Program-made: the position numbers and the translations under genes | Assembly (NCBI GenBank): GCA_020630795.1 | Contig: JAHDIK010000001.1 | Location: 147,022-211,021, forward strand | Direction: 5' to 3' | DNA: 64,000 bases | DNA from: Colwellia sp. | GTDB lineage: Bacteria; Pseudomonadota; Gammaproteobacteria; Enterobacterales; Alteromonadaceae | Notes under the pieces: generated by a model | The model's database searches: none | What the model was told of the DNA's origin: nothing | The model's input: the letters and a program-made list of their open reading frames with translations, nothing else | Shown here: positions 19,899 through 31,100 of the stretch, piece after piece | Position numbering within the stretch: position 1 is the stretch's first letter | Layout: every line of letters begins with the position of its first letter

Positions 19899-21116
19899 GT
19901 GATTCGTAAAAAACAAATAATACTACCAATCGTAATTATCATTATTGGCGGGCTTGCTATGTTTGGATTCATTAGCATGAAAAAGCCTCCTGAAGAAAAA
20001 CCAGAAGTAGACAATACACCTATTGTTGCCGTTGAAAGTATCACGGTGGAGCCGATGACACTTAAAGTTGACTCATACGGTATTGTAAAACCTAAATACG
20101 AAACTGAACTCGTTGCACAAGTAAGTGGTCAGGTTGTCGAATTATCACCATTGTTTGTTAAAGGTGGTTTTATCAAAAAAGGTCAGCTTTTAGCGCGTAT
20201 TGATCCAAGTGATTACAACGCTGCGTTAATTGATGCAGAAGCTAATCTTGCATCAGCCAAAGCGTCACTTCAAGAAGAACGCGCACAGGGTAAAGTTGCT
20301 GAAAGTGAATGGAAAAGCATTACAAACTCTTCTCCTACGGAGCTAAGCTTACGTAAGCCTCAACTTGCACAAGAGCTTGCTCGAGTAAAGTCTGCACAAG
20401 CTTCAGTACTTCGCGCAAAACGTAATTTAGAGCGTACTGAAATTAAAGCGCCGTACAATGCAATGATCGAAAGTCGAATGATTGGCTTAGGGTCATTTGT
20501 TGGCACGGGCAGTAAAATCGGTAAGGTGCTTGGAACTGCTATTGCTGAAATTAGATTGCCAGTTGCCGATAATCAATTGAGCTTTTTACAGGGGAATGGT
20601 GTTAATTCTGACGTAACGCTTGAAGGTACTTATTCAGGTAAAACAAAAGTGTGGAATGCTAAAATTGAACGTAGCGAAGGCGTTATTGATTCAACAAGCC
20701 GCATGAGCTACCTAGTTGCACAAATTCAAGACCCGTATTCGCTAAGTGCTGACAATAAAGAAACACCACTAAGATTTGGGTCATATGTGAACGCAAAAAT
20801 ATTGGGATTAGAGATTGCACAAGCAAGTCGAGTTCCACGCCACTTAGTAGATAACGGGCGTGTTGCTATTTTAGATGACGAGTCTAAATTACATTACTCT
20901 AAGGTTGAAATTGTGCGTCGCGATGGGAGAGATGTCATTATTTCTAATGGTTTGTCTGCTGGCGACCAATTAATTGTTTCTGCGCTAGATTACCCTGTAA
21001 ACGGAATGAAGTTAGCACTGATCAGTGATGAAGTGTCTGATGAAAGCGATAAAGATGCTGATGAAACTGAAAGCGAGACTCAAGTAGCTGCTATTGACAG
21101 CACTTCAGGAGAATAA
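19899..21116 (+). CDS. RND efflux periplasmic adaptor (membrane fusion protein)
   Basis: A 405-residue HlyD/AcrA-family adaptor linking the inner-membrane pump to an outer-membrane channel. The N-terminal membrane anchor is at about 7-25. The barrel-sandwich (lipoyl-like) half ending ELSPLFVKGGFIKKGQLLARID is followed by a coiled-coil hairpin (about 110-180), then the second lipoyl half NLERTEIKAPYNAMI and a beta-barrel. The C-terminus is acidic (repeated Asp/Glu near residues 380-395). Starts with GTG behind a good GAGGA site. The pump gene follows after 2 bases; no outer-membrane factor gene is present, so a shared TolC is likely. Confidence 0.9.
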   Translation: MIRKKQIILPIVIIIIGGLAMFGFISMKKPPEEKPEVDNTPIVAVESITVEPMTLKVDSYGIVKPKYETELVAQVSGQVVELSPLFVKGGFIKKGQLLARIDPSDYNAALIDAEANLASAKASLQEERAQGKVAESEWKSITNSSPTELSLRKPQLAQELARVKSAQASVLRAKRNLERTEIKAPYNAMIESRMIGLGSFVGTGSKIGKVLGTAIAEIRLPVADNQLSFLQGNGVNSDVTLEGTYSGKTKVWNAKIERSEGVIDSTSRMSYLVAQIQDPYSLSADNKETPLRFGSYVNAKILGLEIAQASRVPRHLVDNGRVAILDDESKLHYSKVEIVRRDGRDVIISNGLSAGDQLIVSALDYPVNGMKLALISDEVSDESDKDADETESETQVAAIDSTSGE

Positions 21117-21118
21117 TT

Positions 21119-24100
21119 ATGGAATCTGTATCTCCAAAAGAAAAACCTGAAATTGACAAGAGTATTGATACAAATAAAGGGTTAATCGCATGGTTTGCTC
21201 GCAACAGTGTCGCAGCAAATTTATTAATGATTTTTATTTTAGTGGGTGGTTTTTTAACAATTCAAACCATTAACAAGCAAATGTTTCCTCAAGTAAAAAT
21301 CAATTGGATTTCATACAACGCACCATACCCAGGAGCAGCACCTCAAGAAGTAGAAGAAGGTATCACGATTAAAATTGAGGAAGCACTAGAAACAGTGCAA
21401 GGCCTCAAACGTGTAATTACCTATTCTAATCGTAACTACTCGAATGGTTGGTTTGAAGTAGAGCTTGATTACGATCCTCAAGTTGTTCTTGAAGAAGTTA
21501 AATCTGCTATTGATTCTATTTCTAGCTTTCCAGACGGTATGGAAAGAATCAAAGTAGAACGAGAAAAGTTTCGTCAAGAAGTTATGTACATCAGCTTGTA
21601 TGGCGATTTAACTAACGGTGAACTGAAAGAGCTCGGTCGAACTATTCATACTGAAATTCAACAGCTTCCATATATCAATATTTCAGACCTGTTTTCAGGA
21701 TTAGATTACGAAATTTCAATTGAAGTAAGTAAAGATAAGCTTCGTGAATACGGCTTGAGTTTTAGAGATATTTCAAATGCAGTTACAAGTTATTCTCGCA
21801 ATATGTCAGCTGGTCAAATAAGAGCAGAAAATGGTTATATTAACTTACGGGTAGAGAATCAAGCGTATAGAGGTCACGAATTTGAACAAATTCCAGTTGT
21901 AACACAGCAGGACGGAACCAAGATTTTATTAGGTGAAGTTGCCACTATTATCGATGGTTTCCAAGAAGGACTTCAGTACTCAAAATTCAACGGTAAAAAC
22001 TCAGTCACATTATTTGTTGGTGCGGCAGACAATCAAAGCATCACTGGTATTGCTGAAGTTGTTAAAGAGTATGTTGAAAATAAATCAAAAGCGCTACCAG
22101 AAGGCGTTAAGCTAGAAACATGGGTAGACATGACATACTACCTAGAAGGCCGACTTAACATGATGGTAGACAACATGAAAAGTGGTGCCGTATTAGTATT
22201 TTTAATGCTGGCATTGTTTTTACGTGTACGTTTAGCTTTTTGGGTAATGGTAGGATTACCGGTATGTTTCCTAGGTACCTTGTTAATTATGCCGATGGAA
22301 TTTGTTAACGTAACAATCAATGTTATTAGCTTATTCGCCTTTATCCTCGTATTAGGTATTGTTGTTGATGATGCAATCGTGATGGGAGAGAGTGCCCATG
22401 ACGAGATTGAGGAACACGGCCATAGTACCGACAACGTTATCCGAGGTGTTAAACGTGTAGCTATGCCCGCAACCTTTGGTGTATTAACAACCATCGCAGT
22501 ATTTTTACCCTTTCTTTTCGGTGAAGGGCCGTCGTCAGCATTCAGTAAGTCAATTGGTGCAGTCGTTATTTTATGTTTAATTTTTTCATTAATAGAGTCA
22601 AAACTGATTTTGCCGGCTCATTTAGTGAAAATGAAAATGAAAGAGTTTAATCCGAAAAATCCAATTGATAGATTGCGTAGATGGGTAGATACATCTTTGA
22701 AAAAGGTTATTGAGAACATATACAGACCTTCTTTAAAAGTATTCCTTGAATATCGTTACGCCGTGTTAATGTTTTTCATCAGCTTAATGTTAATCAGCGC
22801 AGGCTTATTTGGTGGCGGTTTTGTACGCTTTATTGGACAACCTAAAATACCGCATGATTTCCCTCGTGTAACTGTAGAAATGAACGTTGATGCGTCTGAA
22901 AAAGCAACGTTACAAACACTGTTAAATATACAAGGTATTATTAATCGAGTAGACAAAGACATTATCGAAAAATACGGTAATTCAATGATATCAGACATGC
23001 AGGTTGATTTACGAAGCAGAACAAGTGGTCAATTAATGGTTAAATTAGTTGTACCTGAGTTAAGACCGATTAATACCTTTGAACTTGCTGACTTGTGGCG
23101 TGAAGCTATTCCAAATTACCCAGGAGTAAAGTCATTTACCATTGGTGATAACTTATTTGGCGGTGGTCGAGATGATGGTGATATTGCGTTCCGATTAGAA
23201 AGTCAGAACGATGCTGACTTGTTAGCTGCAGCTCAAGAGTTAAAAGTTAAATTGAACTCCTATAAAGGTATTGGTGACGTTAACGACAGCCGCCAAACCA
23301 GCGCTAAAGAAGTACAATTTAAATTAAAGCCATTAGCATACAGCTTAAATTTAACGTTGGCTGATATTGCTTCACAAGTAAGCTACAGTTTCTACGGGCT
23401 AGAAGCGCAACGTATTTTACGTGACAGTGAAGAAGTTAAAGTAATGGTGCGTTACCCTCTTGAACAGCGTAGTTCAGTTGGTCATGTTGATGATGTGATG
23501 ATTCAAGCACCAAATGGCGCAGAACTTCCATTATCAGAGCTTGCTGAAATCTCATTGCAAGAAGGTGTTACTCGTATTCGTCGTGAAAACGGTAATCGCA
23601 CCATTAATGTATGGGCAAGTGTAGACGCTGAACAAGTAGAGCCATTTAAAGTAGCGTCAGATATACGCGATAACTTTATTCCAGAATTACTTAGAAAGTA
23701 TCCTCAGGTTCAAAGTGAGGTGTCTGGTAGTATTCAAGAGGAGATGGACAGTGCTAACGATCAGCTACGAGATTTCGTAATTTCATCACTGCTGATATTC
23801 TCATTACTTGCAATACCGTTAAAGTCGTACTCGCAAGCAACAATGATCATGATTGTTATACCGTTTGGTATTATTGGCGCGGTGCTAGGACATTTTATAT
23901 TAGGAATGGATTTAAGTGCGCTTTCCGTGATGGGGATATTAGCTGCAGCGGGGGTAGTGGTGAACGACTCTCTTGTTATGGTTGATTATGTAAACCAAGC
24001 AAGAAAGCGAGGGGAACGCTTAAAAGACGCCGTAATGCATGCTGGTACAAAACGTTTTAGAGCGATATTGTTGACTTCATTAACAACCTTTATCGGGTTA

Positions 24101-24331
24101 GTGCCTATCATCTTCTTTGAAGTAAGCGCACAAGCTAAAATAGTAATTCCAATGGCGGTTTCTTTAGCGTTTGGTGTTCTGTTTGCAACGATTGTAACGT
24201 TAGTTCTTATTCCTTGTTTGTATATTATTATTGAAGATATACGTGGGTTATTTAGAAGTAAAAAACGTAAAAATGAAGCGCTAATAGCGCAACAAGCTAA
24301 ACTTTCTGCGACTGCGGTTAGCACTGAGTAA
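21119..24331 (+). CDS. RND-family efflux transporter (AcrB/MexB-like permease)
   Basis: A 1070-residue proton-driven pump of the AcrB superfamily with 12 predicted TM helices and two large periplasmic loops. TM4 keeps the Asp pair (LGIVVDDAIVMGE, near residue 415). In TM10 the position of AcrB Lys940 is Asn (AAGVVVNDSLVMVDY, near residue 950), as in several divergent RND subgroups, so the proton-relay network must differ from AcrB. Substrate cannot be read from sequence. Co-transcribed with the adaptor and closed by a strong terminator at 24361. Confidence 0.9.
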   Translation: MESVSPKEKPEIDKSIDTNKGLIAWFARNSVAANLLMIFILVGGFLTIQTINKQMFPQVKINWISYNAPYPGAAPQEVEEGITIKIEEALETVQGLKRVITYSNRNYSNGWFEVELDYDPQVVLEEVKSAIDSISSFPDGMERIKVEREKFRQEVMYISLYGDLTNGELKELGRTIHTEIQQLPYINISDLFSGLDYEISIEVSKDKLREYGLSFRDISNAVTSYSRNMSAGQIRAENGYINLRVENQAYRGHEFEQIPVVTQQDGTKILLGEVATIIDGFQEGLQYSKFNGKNSVTLFVGAADNQSITGIAEVVKEYVENKSKALPEGVKLETWVDMTYYLEGRLNMMVDNMKSGAVLVFLMLALFLRVRLAFWVMVGLPVCFLGTLLIMPMEFVNVTINVISLFAFILVLGIVVDDAIVMGESAHDEIEEHGHSTDNVIRGVKRVAMPATFGVLTTIAVFLPFLFGEGPSSAFSKSIGAVVILCLIFSLIESKLILPAHLVKMKMKEFNPKNPIDRLRRWVDTSLKKVIENIYRPSLKVFLEYRYAVLMFFISLMLISAGLFGGGFVRFIGQPKIPHDFPRVTVEMNVDASEKATLQTLLNIQGIINRVDKDIIEKYGNSMISDMQVDLRSRTSGQLMVKLVVPELRPINTFELADLWREAIPNYPGVKSFTIGDNLFGGGRDDGDIAFRLESQNDADLLAAAQELKVKLNSYKGIGDVNDSRQTSAKEVQFKLKPLAYSLNLTLADIASQVSYSFYGLEAQRILRDSEEVKVMVRYPLEQRSSVGHVDDVMIQAPNGAELPLSELAEISLQEGVTRIRRENGNRTINVWASVDAEQVEPFKVASDIRDNFIPELLRKYPQVQSEVSGSIQEEMDSANDQLRDFVISSLLIFSLLAIPLKSYSQATMIMIVIPFGIIGAVLGHFILGMDLSALSVMGILAAAGVVVNDSLVMVDYVNQARKRGERLKDAVMHAGTKRFRAILLTSLTTFIGLVPIIFFEVSAQAKIVIPMAVSLAFGVLFATIVTLVLIPCLYIIIEDIRGLFRSKKRKNEALIAQQAKLSATAVSTE

Positions 24332-24360
24332 GAAAGTTCAGAACATTTATTCAATAAAGT

Positions 24361-24389
24361 AAAAAGCCATCGGAAACGATGGCTTTTTT
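24361..24389. terminator. Intrinsic terminator after the RND operon
   Basis: 12-bp stem AAAAAGCCATCG / CGATGGCTTTTT closed by a GAAA tetraloop, with T tract. The A-rich 5' side allows it also to act on the convergent oxygenase gene. Confidence 0.9.
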
Positions 24390-24434
24390 GTTTAAAAATT
24401 ATTTTAAGATTTAAAGATAACGTGAAATCTTTCG

Positions 24435-25274
24435 TTATTTTACGCCTAGTTCTTTTAAGCGTTCGAGTAAATAACTCTGTTGAGTATGTTTTTCAGATAA
24501 CACGACTTCACTTCTAGGATGAAGAAATAGAGGTAAAGATATTCTCGATTTAGATGCGTTACTGCCAGTTGGGTTAATTACTCTGTGGCTGGTTGATGGA
24601 AAGTAACCACCTGAAGCCTCTTGTAGCATATCACCGATATTAATGATCAAATGACCAAAGTCAGCAGGAACGTCTACCCATTGGTCGTCAGTACCCTGTA
24701 CTTGTAATCCAGGTTCGTTGGCAGCTGGTAAAATTGTTAACAGATTTATATCTTCATGCGCCGCTGCTCTAATTGCTCCGGGCTCTTCAGTTCCTTCAAA
24801 AGGAGGGTAATGTAAAACGCGTAACAATGTATTAGGTGTGTCTTTTATCATGTTTGATAGTGGCTCAGAGTAATGTTGAGCAACGTCTGCAGGGCTGTGC
24901 TTTTCTACCCAATCAAGTAGCTCTCCCGCTAATGCTGAAGTTAACGAATAGTACGATAGAATTTCTTCTTTTAACTGCTCAGGAATACGCCCCCATGGAT
25001 ACACATGGTAATACTCTTTTATGTCCTTCTTTTCGTGACCTTTAGCTGTTTCAGATACTTCGCTTGAGAAAAAACCATCTTGTTTTTCAGGATCAAATGC
25101 AAAATTTTCTTTATCGGTAGCGTTGAAAAAATCCTGCCAATTTTTGTAAATAGACTCAACTAAACTTTGTTGAATAGGGTGGTTTACCAGTACGCCAAAG
25201 CCAGTGTTTTTTAGACTTTCTACGAATTTTTGTGGAGCGTCTTTTGCTAAATAGTCAACAACTTGAACATCCAT
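24435..25274 (-). CDS. Isopenicillin-N-synthase-like 2-oxoglutarate/Fe(II) dioxygenase
   Basis: A 279-residue cytoplasmic non-haem iron dioxygenase. The facial triad is visible: HxD in AAAHEDINLLT, distal His in STSHRVINP, and the 2-oxoglutarate-binding RxS in KSRISLPLFLHP. The N-terminal DIOX_N region carries NTGFGVLVNHPI. The start at 25274 is chosen because GAGGA lies about 8 bases upstream; a possible start at 25292 overlaps that site. The family includes ethylene-forming and IPNS-like enzymes, so the substrate is unknown. A stand-alone gene between two terminators or divergent promoters. Confidence 0.87.
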   Translation of the reverse strand: MDVQVVDYLAKDAPQKFVESLKNTGFGVLVNHPIQQSLVESIYKNWQDFFNATDKENFAFDPEKQDGFFSSEVSETAKGHEKKDIKEYYHVYPWGRIPEQLKEEILSYYSLTSALAGELLDWVEKHSPADVAQHYSEPLSNMIKDTPNTLLRVLHYPPFEGTEEPGAIRAAAHEDINLLTILPAANEPGLQVQGTDDQWVDVPADFGHLIINIGDMLQEASGGYFPSTSHRVINPTGSNASKSRISLPLFLHPRSEVVLSEKHTQQSYLLERLKELGVK

Positions 25275-25477
25275 AATTTTTCCTCGGAACATAGAACTTA
25301 TGTAGTAACTATAACACTCTCATTTATTATTTTATTAACAGCATGTAAAAATTAAATAACAAAAGGTAAATGGTGCGTATTTTTTGTGCAAATGGATGGA
25401 TAGATACGCAACAAACTGGATATTTTGTTCATTAAGCGTCAAAATGAATGCATATGTTTGAATAACACAGACGTGCA

Positions 25478-28054
25478 ATGGACTTAACAACTCAAGACTT
25501 TGAAAATTTGTCTGGTAATGAAAAAGAGCTCGCAGCCGAAGCGCTTCAATTACTGCATAAATATCAAAAATTACAGACACGTTATACCGCGCTATTTGAA
25601 CTCAATAAATTATCTAATGAGTGCACCGACCTTGCGTCGTTTTATCGAGAAACACATAAAATAATTGCGTCTTTAATGAAGGCCGAAAACTTTTATGTGG
25701 CTATATACGATCCTACATTTGCTACGATTGAGTTTACCTATCACGTAGATGAAAAAGACGTTTTTCCAAAAGGCGCAGTTCCCATACAAGATTTTGAAGG
25801 CGGTTTAACTAAATACGTTATCGATACTAAAAAACCGCTGCTTGCTACACCTGCCAAATTGAATGAACTCGCACACGAGAAACAAGTAAAAATTGTAGGC
25901 GCTACAGGTGTTGACTGGTTAGGTGTTCCGTTATTAAACGACGGATATGTCGTGGGTGTAATGGCAGTACAAAGCTACTGCGAAGAAACGCGGTATACAG
26001 AGCAAGAATTAGACTTACTCATGTATACAGGGCAACACGTAGTAACTGCAATTGGTCGACTACAAGATCATGAGCGTTTATATCAGGCGGTTGACTCTCG
26101 TACCAGAGAGCTAATGCAACAAATTAGAGACCGAGAAAAATCTGAACTTTTACAAGAGTCGTTGTTTAGGATTTCTGAACTGACGAATGACAGCAACATT
26201 GAAATTTCTGAATTTTATTCAAAAGTGCACAATATTGTTGGGCAATTAATTAACGCATCTAATTTCTATATCGCTAAATTGTCTACCGATACAAATTTGA
26301 TCAACTTTGTTTACTACGTTGACCAAAATTCAGATGATTTAAGTCGTGACTTTCAGCCACGTATTATGTCGGATCATTTAACAGAATTAGTTATTCGTAA
26401 AGGTGAAACGCTATTATTAAGCAGTGACGATATTATCGACTTGCATAAAAAAGGCGTTATTTCTACGCCACATAAAGCAACAACAACTTGGCTAGGTGTA
26501 CCACTTATTCACTCTGGTGTTGTACTTGGGGTCATGGTAATTCAAAGTTATCATCGAAAGCTTGTTTATACTGAACAAGATGCTGAACTTTTAAACTTTG
26601 TGTCAGACCACATTGCTTCAGCAATTAAGCGACGTGAATTATTAGCATTTGAACGCCAAACGCATGAAATACTCGAGCAACAAGTTAGGCTAAGAACATT
26701 AGCGCTCGAAGAAGAAATTCTCCAAAGAAAGCAAGCAGAAGAGCAGCTTACCCATGCTGCGTCTCACGATAACCTTACTGGCTTAGCTAATCGTGTTATT
26801 TTTATCGACTTATTGAACCATGCTATTGCATCAAGCAAGCGATTTCCTGAGCGACTTTTCGCAATTTTGTTTTTAGATTTAGATCGATTTAAAGTTGTTA
26901 ATGATAGTTTAGGGCATCATGCTGGCGATACCTTACTTAAAATCGTCGCAAAAGAGTTATTAAGCTTAGTTCGCAATAAAGACACCGTTGCACGTTTCGG
27001 TGGTGATGAGTTTGTTATTTTGATTGAAGATTTAGAGTCAAAACAAGAAGCTTATGATATTGCTGAACGTATTACTGAGTTTTTGTCTACGCCATTTATG
27101 ATAGATGATCATCCTGTTTATATTGGTACAAGCATTGGCGTGTTGTTTAATAATGAACGTTACGATAACGCTGATATTATGCTTAGAGACGCCGATACTG
27201 CTATGTACCATGCCAAAGAAAAAGGTCGTGGTAGATATGAGGTATTTGACTCAAGCATGCATAGTACCGTTCAAAATGCATTAATGCTTGAAGCAGATAT
27301 TCGAGAAGCGATAAAACTTGAAGAGTTCATTCCTTATTATCAACCTATTGTTAATTTAGGTACTGATCGCATTATCGGTTTTGAAGCACTAGCACGTTGG
27401 GAAAGTAATAAACGAGGCTTTGTTTTTCCAAATGATTTTATTCCGCTCGCGGAAGATAGAAATTTATGTATGCCGATTGATTTTCAAATACTTGAAAAGT
27501 CGTGTGTTCAGCTTAAAAAGTGGCATGATCAGTTAGGTTGTGATGATTTGTATATAAGTTGTAACTTATATTGCGATCACTTCTTTAGTTTATCGCTAGC
27601 TGAAGATATTTCAAAAATTCTTGATAAGGTGGGTATTTCGCCGAGCAATTTACGTATTGAACTAACGGAACGTGCGTTGTTAGACAATAGTGATATTGTG
27701 CTTAAGAACATGAAAGATCTGAAAAAACTAGGAGTGAAGATACTTCTGGATGATTTTGGAACAGGTTATTCAAGTTTGAGTTACTTACATCTTTTCCCAA
27801 TTGATGTTTTAAAAATTGATCGGTCGTTTATTACGAATGTTCATGATCATGAAAGTCATCAGGCTATCATTAAAACCATTATCGATTTAGCGACCAATTT
27901 AGAAATGGCAACGGTTGGTGAAGGAATAGAAAGCCTAAAAGATGCCGAAGTATTGAAGCATATGGACTGTAAATTTGGTCAAGGTTATTACTTTTCTAAA
28001 CCACTAAAACCTATCGAAGCAGAGCAAGTTTTAATTGATTCATTAAATCAGTAA
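25478..28054 (+). CDS. GAF-GAF-GGDEF-EAL c-di-GMP turnover protein
   Basis: An 858-residue soluble regulator without TM helices. Two GAF sensor domains (about 50-195 and 225-385) are each followed by a helical linker. The GGDEF domain (about 430-590) has HDNLTGLANR, an intact RFGGDEF active site near 508, and the RxxD product-inhibition site (RNKD) five residues upstream. The EAL domain (about 605-855) keeps EALARW, ELTE, DDFGTGYSS, LKIDRSF and GEGIE. Both activities therefore look competent. The tandem GAFs may gate which one dominates; ligand unknown. Plausibly feeds the c-di-GMP pool sensed by MshE. Confidence 0.92.
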   Translation: MDLTTQDFENLSGNEKELAAEALQLLHKYQKLQTRYTALFELNKLSNECTDLASFYRETHKIIASLMKAENFYVAIYDPTFATIEFTYHVDEKDVFPKGAVPIQDFEGGLTKYVIDTKKPLLATPAKLNELAHEKQVKIVGATGVDWLGVPLLNDGYVVGVMAVQSYCEETRYTEQELDLLMYTGQHVVTAIGRLQDHERLYQAVDSRTRELMQQIRDREKSELLQESLFRISELTNDSNIEISEFYSKVHNIVGQLINASNFYIAKLSTDTNLINFVYYVDQNSDDLSRDFQPRIMSDHLTELVIRKGETLLLSSDDIIDLHKKGVISTPHKATTTWLGVPLIHSGVVLGVMVIQSYHRKLVYTEQDAELLNFVSDHIASAIKRRELLAFERQTHEILEQQVRLRTLALEEEILQRKQAEEQLTHAASHDNLTGLANRVIFIDLLNHAIASSKRFPERLFAILFLDLDRFKVVNDSLGHHAGDTLLKIVAKELLSLVRNKDTVARFGGDEFVILIEDLESKQEAYDIAERITEFLSTPFMIDDHPVYIGTSIGVLFNNERYDNADIMLRDADTAMYHAKEKGRGRYEVFDSSMHSTVQNALMLEADIREAIKLEEFIPYYQPIVNLGTDRIIGFEALARWESNKRGFVFPNDFIPLAEDRNLCMPIDFQILEKSCVQLKKWHDQLGCDDLYISCNLYCDHFFSLSLAEDISKILDKVGISPSNLRIELTERALLDNSDIVLKNMKDLKKLGVKILLDDFGTGYSSLSYLHLFPIDVLKIDRSFITNVHDHESHQAIIKTIIDLATNLEMATVGEGIESLKDAEVLKHMDCKFGQGYYFSKPLKPIEAEQVLIDSLNQ

Positions 28055-28073
28055 TTACAATACATTCAGCAAT

Positions 28074-28109
28074 AAAAAAGCCAATCTTTATACAAAGATT
28101 GGCTTTTTT
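28074..28109. terminator. Bidirectional terminator between the GGDEF-EAL gene and putA
   Basis: 16-bp perfect stem AAAAAAGCCAATCTTT / AAAGATTGGCTTTTTT around a 4-base loop. Symmetrical A and T tracts serve both convergent genes. Confidence 0.92.
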
Positions 28110-28128
28110 GATTTATACGGTTGTTAGA

Positions 28129-31100
28129 TTACATCGTCATTAACGAAGCGTTACCGCCAGCAGCTGTTGTGTCAATTGTAACTGTTTTCTCAGTTAACAT
28201 TTTATTGAACATTGCTGTTGTCGCATCACCAATAATGACAGGTAAAATCGCGCCTTTTCTACCAGATACTCGTTCGTTTACGTATTGAGAGTATGTGCTA
28301 TTACGAGATATCACAGCACCGCTAATTGCAGGGTGTTTAAGTAAAACAGGCAAGTTATTCACATGCGTCATATTAATAACGCCGCGAGGTAAACCTGACT
28401 TAATTAGCGCACTTACAATAATTTCAGTAGCTACAGACTGAGAATCGTCTGTAGCAACAATCACGGTGTTACCACATGTTATCGCAGACGTGATAGACGC
28501 TAAGTTAAATTCAAAACTTGTATTGTTACATATTACGTTAACAAGTAAGCCGCGCGACTCTAAGTGTAAAACGTTAGACTCACCTGTTGGGCCAGGCAAT
28601 ATACTTGGATTTTCGAGCTTTTTTTCAATGAGTAAAAGTTTTTCTCTTACAAGCGTTAAACTGTTGGCTAATGTAGCTTCTTTAACACTTAATGGCATGT
28701 TTGTTGACAGTTGCGCTAAGCATTGCCTAATAATTGAAATGCGCTGCGACAACGGTGTAAAGCTCCATTCTAACTCTATTGATTTAGCTTGAGCTGTAAG
28801 TGATTCAACATTGGTAGCGATGTTTGTGTCGTTTTCAGGTAGTTCAATTTGCGACTGCTTAACCTCTGCATAGTTCTCATCTTCTACGAGTTTAACAAGG
28901 TTCTTCAAATAATGAGGTCCGCCTGCTTTAGGCCCTGTACCTGATAGCCCACGACCGCCGAATGGTTGTACACCTACAACAGCGCCAATCATGTTTCGGT
29001 TTACATAGATATTACCTGCTCGCGAGCGAGCCGTTAGGTACTGGCTTTTTTCTTCAATTCGGGTGTGAATACCCATCGTTAATCCAAAGCCGGTACCATT
29101 AATTTGGTCGATAACGTTTTCTATATTTTCTGCTTTGTACCTGATCACATGTACTATTGGGCCAAATACTTCTTTTTTAAGCACTGAAAGGTCATCAATT
29201 TCATATAAACGCGGAGCAAAAAAGTAATTTTTAGGTGCTGTTTCATTATTTTCTATGATTGATAGATGATCGGTATTACATACATGATGTAAGGTTGAAC
29301 GATTTTTTAAATAGTCTACATGTTCGCATAATGCTGAATGCGCTTTTAAATCGATCACTGGACCTACATCGGTAGATAAGTAACTTGGGTCGCCCACATG
29401 TAGCTCTTGCATTGCACCTTTAATCATATTAATGATCTTGTCGGCGATTTCTTCTTGTACAAACAAAACTCTAAGCGCTGAACAACGTTGGCCAGCACTT
29501 TGAAAGCCAGATGCAATTACGTCATCAACTACTTGCTCTGGTAGGGCGGTAGAGTCAACAATCATACAGTTTTGACCACCCGTTTCAGCGATTAGTGGCA
29601 CTTGCTCAGACTTACGCTCTGCTAGTTTTTGTGAAATCCAGTTTCCAGTTTCTGTTGACCCTGTAAACATAATCGCTTTAATGCGTTCGTCAGGCACAAT
29701 ATGTTGCCCAACTTGACTACCTCGGGCGATAATTGGTTCAATAACGCCGTTTGGTAATCCGCAAGACTTCATCAGTTCGATGGTGCGTAATGCTATTAAA
29801 CTTGTTTGTTCTGCTGGTTTAGCAATCACGGTATTACCCGCGACGATCGCTGCTGAAACTTGACCTAAAAATATTGCTAACGGGAAGTTCCAAGGGCTTA
29901 TACACAGCACAATACCGCGTGGCGCAATCGTTTTATTTGTAGAATTTTGCGCGAATAACTCTTTCGCGCGTGCTGCGTAATATCTGCAAAAGTCTACGGC
30001 TTCACGTATTTCTGCAACACTATCTGGAATTGTTTTACCGGCTTCCTTCACACATAGGGTGATAAGTTCATCCCTATGTAATTCGAGTATGTCAGCCGTT
30101 TTTAACAGAACCTCTGCACGTTCATCTACATGCGTATCAGCCCAAGAGCCAAATGCCGTTTGAGAGCGTTCTATCGCGGCTTGCATATCTTGTTGTTCTG
30201 CATGATCTAAGTAGCCAACAACTTCTGCTGTATTAGCTGGATTTGTTACCGGATTTGCTGCGCTTGAAACTTTGTTTTTTGTTGTTGCTGCATTTGAAAC
30301 TAACTTAGTGGCATAACTCAATAAGTTGTCTCTCATATCAACAATATCGTCGATATCTGTTAAATCGATACCTTTTGAATTTACACGACCCACATTGTGT
30401 TCAGTGTCATATAAATTAATCGATTGCGGAATTTTACTGTTGTAAACATTTGCCCAACGTTGAACCGTTTCTACAGGATCTGAAAGGAGTGATTCTACAG
30501 GGATATCGTCATCAACAATATTGTTTACAAAAGAACTATTGGCGCCATTTTCTAGTAATCTACGTACTAAATAAGCCAATAAATCTGAGTGCTCCCCAAC
30601 AGGCGCATATACGCGACATGGAATTTTTTTACAGCTAACAACTTGGTCATATAATGATTCACCCATGCCGTGTAGTCGCTGAAATTCAAACCCTTCGCTG
30701 GTGCCAGCCATTTCAATTATTGTCGCAACAGTGTATGCATTGTGAGTAGCGAATTGCGGATAAATAGTATCTCGGTAAGCGAGTAACTTTTTAGCACACG
30801 CCTGATAGGAAACATCAGTAGATGGTTTTTGTGAAAATACAGGGAAGTCTTTATAACCTTCAACTTGAGTGTCTTTAATTTCACTATCCCAGTATGCGCC
30901 TTTTACAAGACGTACCATCATTTGTCTGCCAACTTTTTGTGTGAGTTCACGTAACCATTCGATGACAAAAATACTTCGTTTTTGGTAGGCTTGAACGGCA
31001 ATACCAAAACCATTCCAACCTTCAAAGTCTGGATCGCTAAATACGAGTTCGATAATGTCTAACGACATTTCTAAACGGTCAGCTTCTTCTGCATCAATAG

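Noticed and set aside
23986-24354. 122-codon minus-strand reading frame at the end of the RND gene
   Set aside because: Fully antisense to conserved transmembrane coding sequence.
28466-28792. 108-codon plus-strand reading frame inside putA
   Set aside because: Antisense shadow in the C-terminal ALDH-like domain of PutA.
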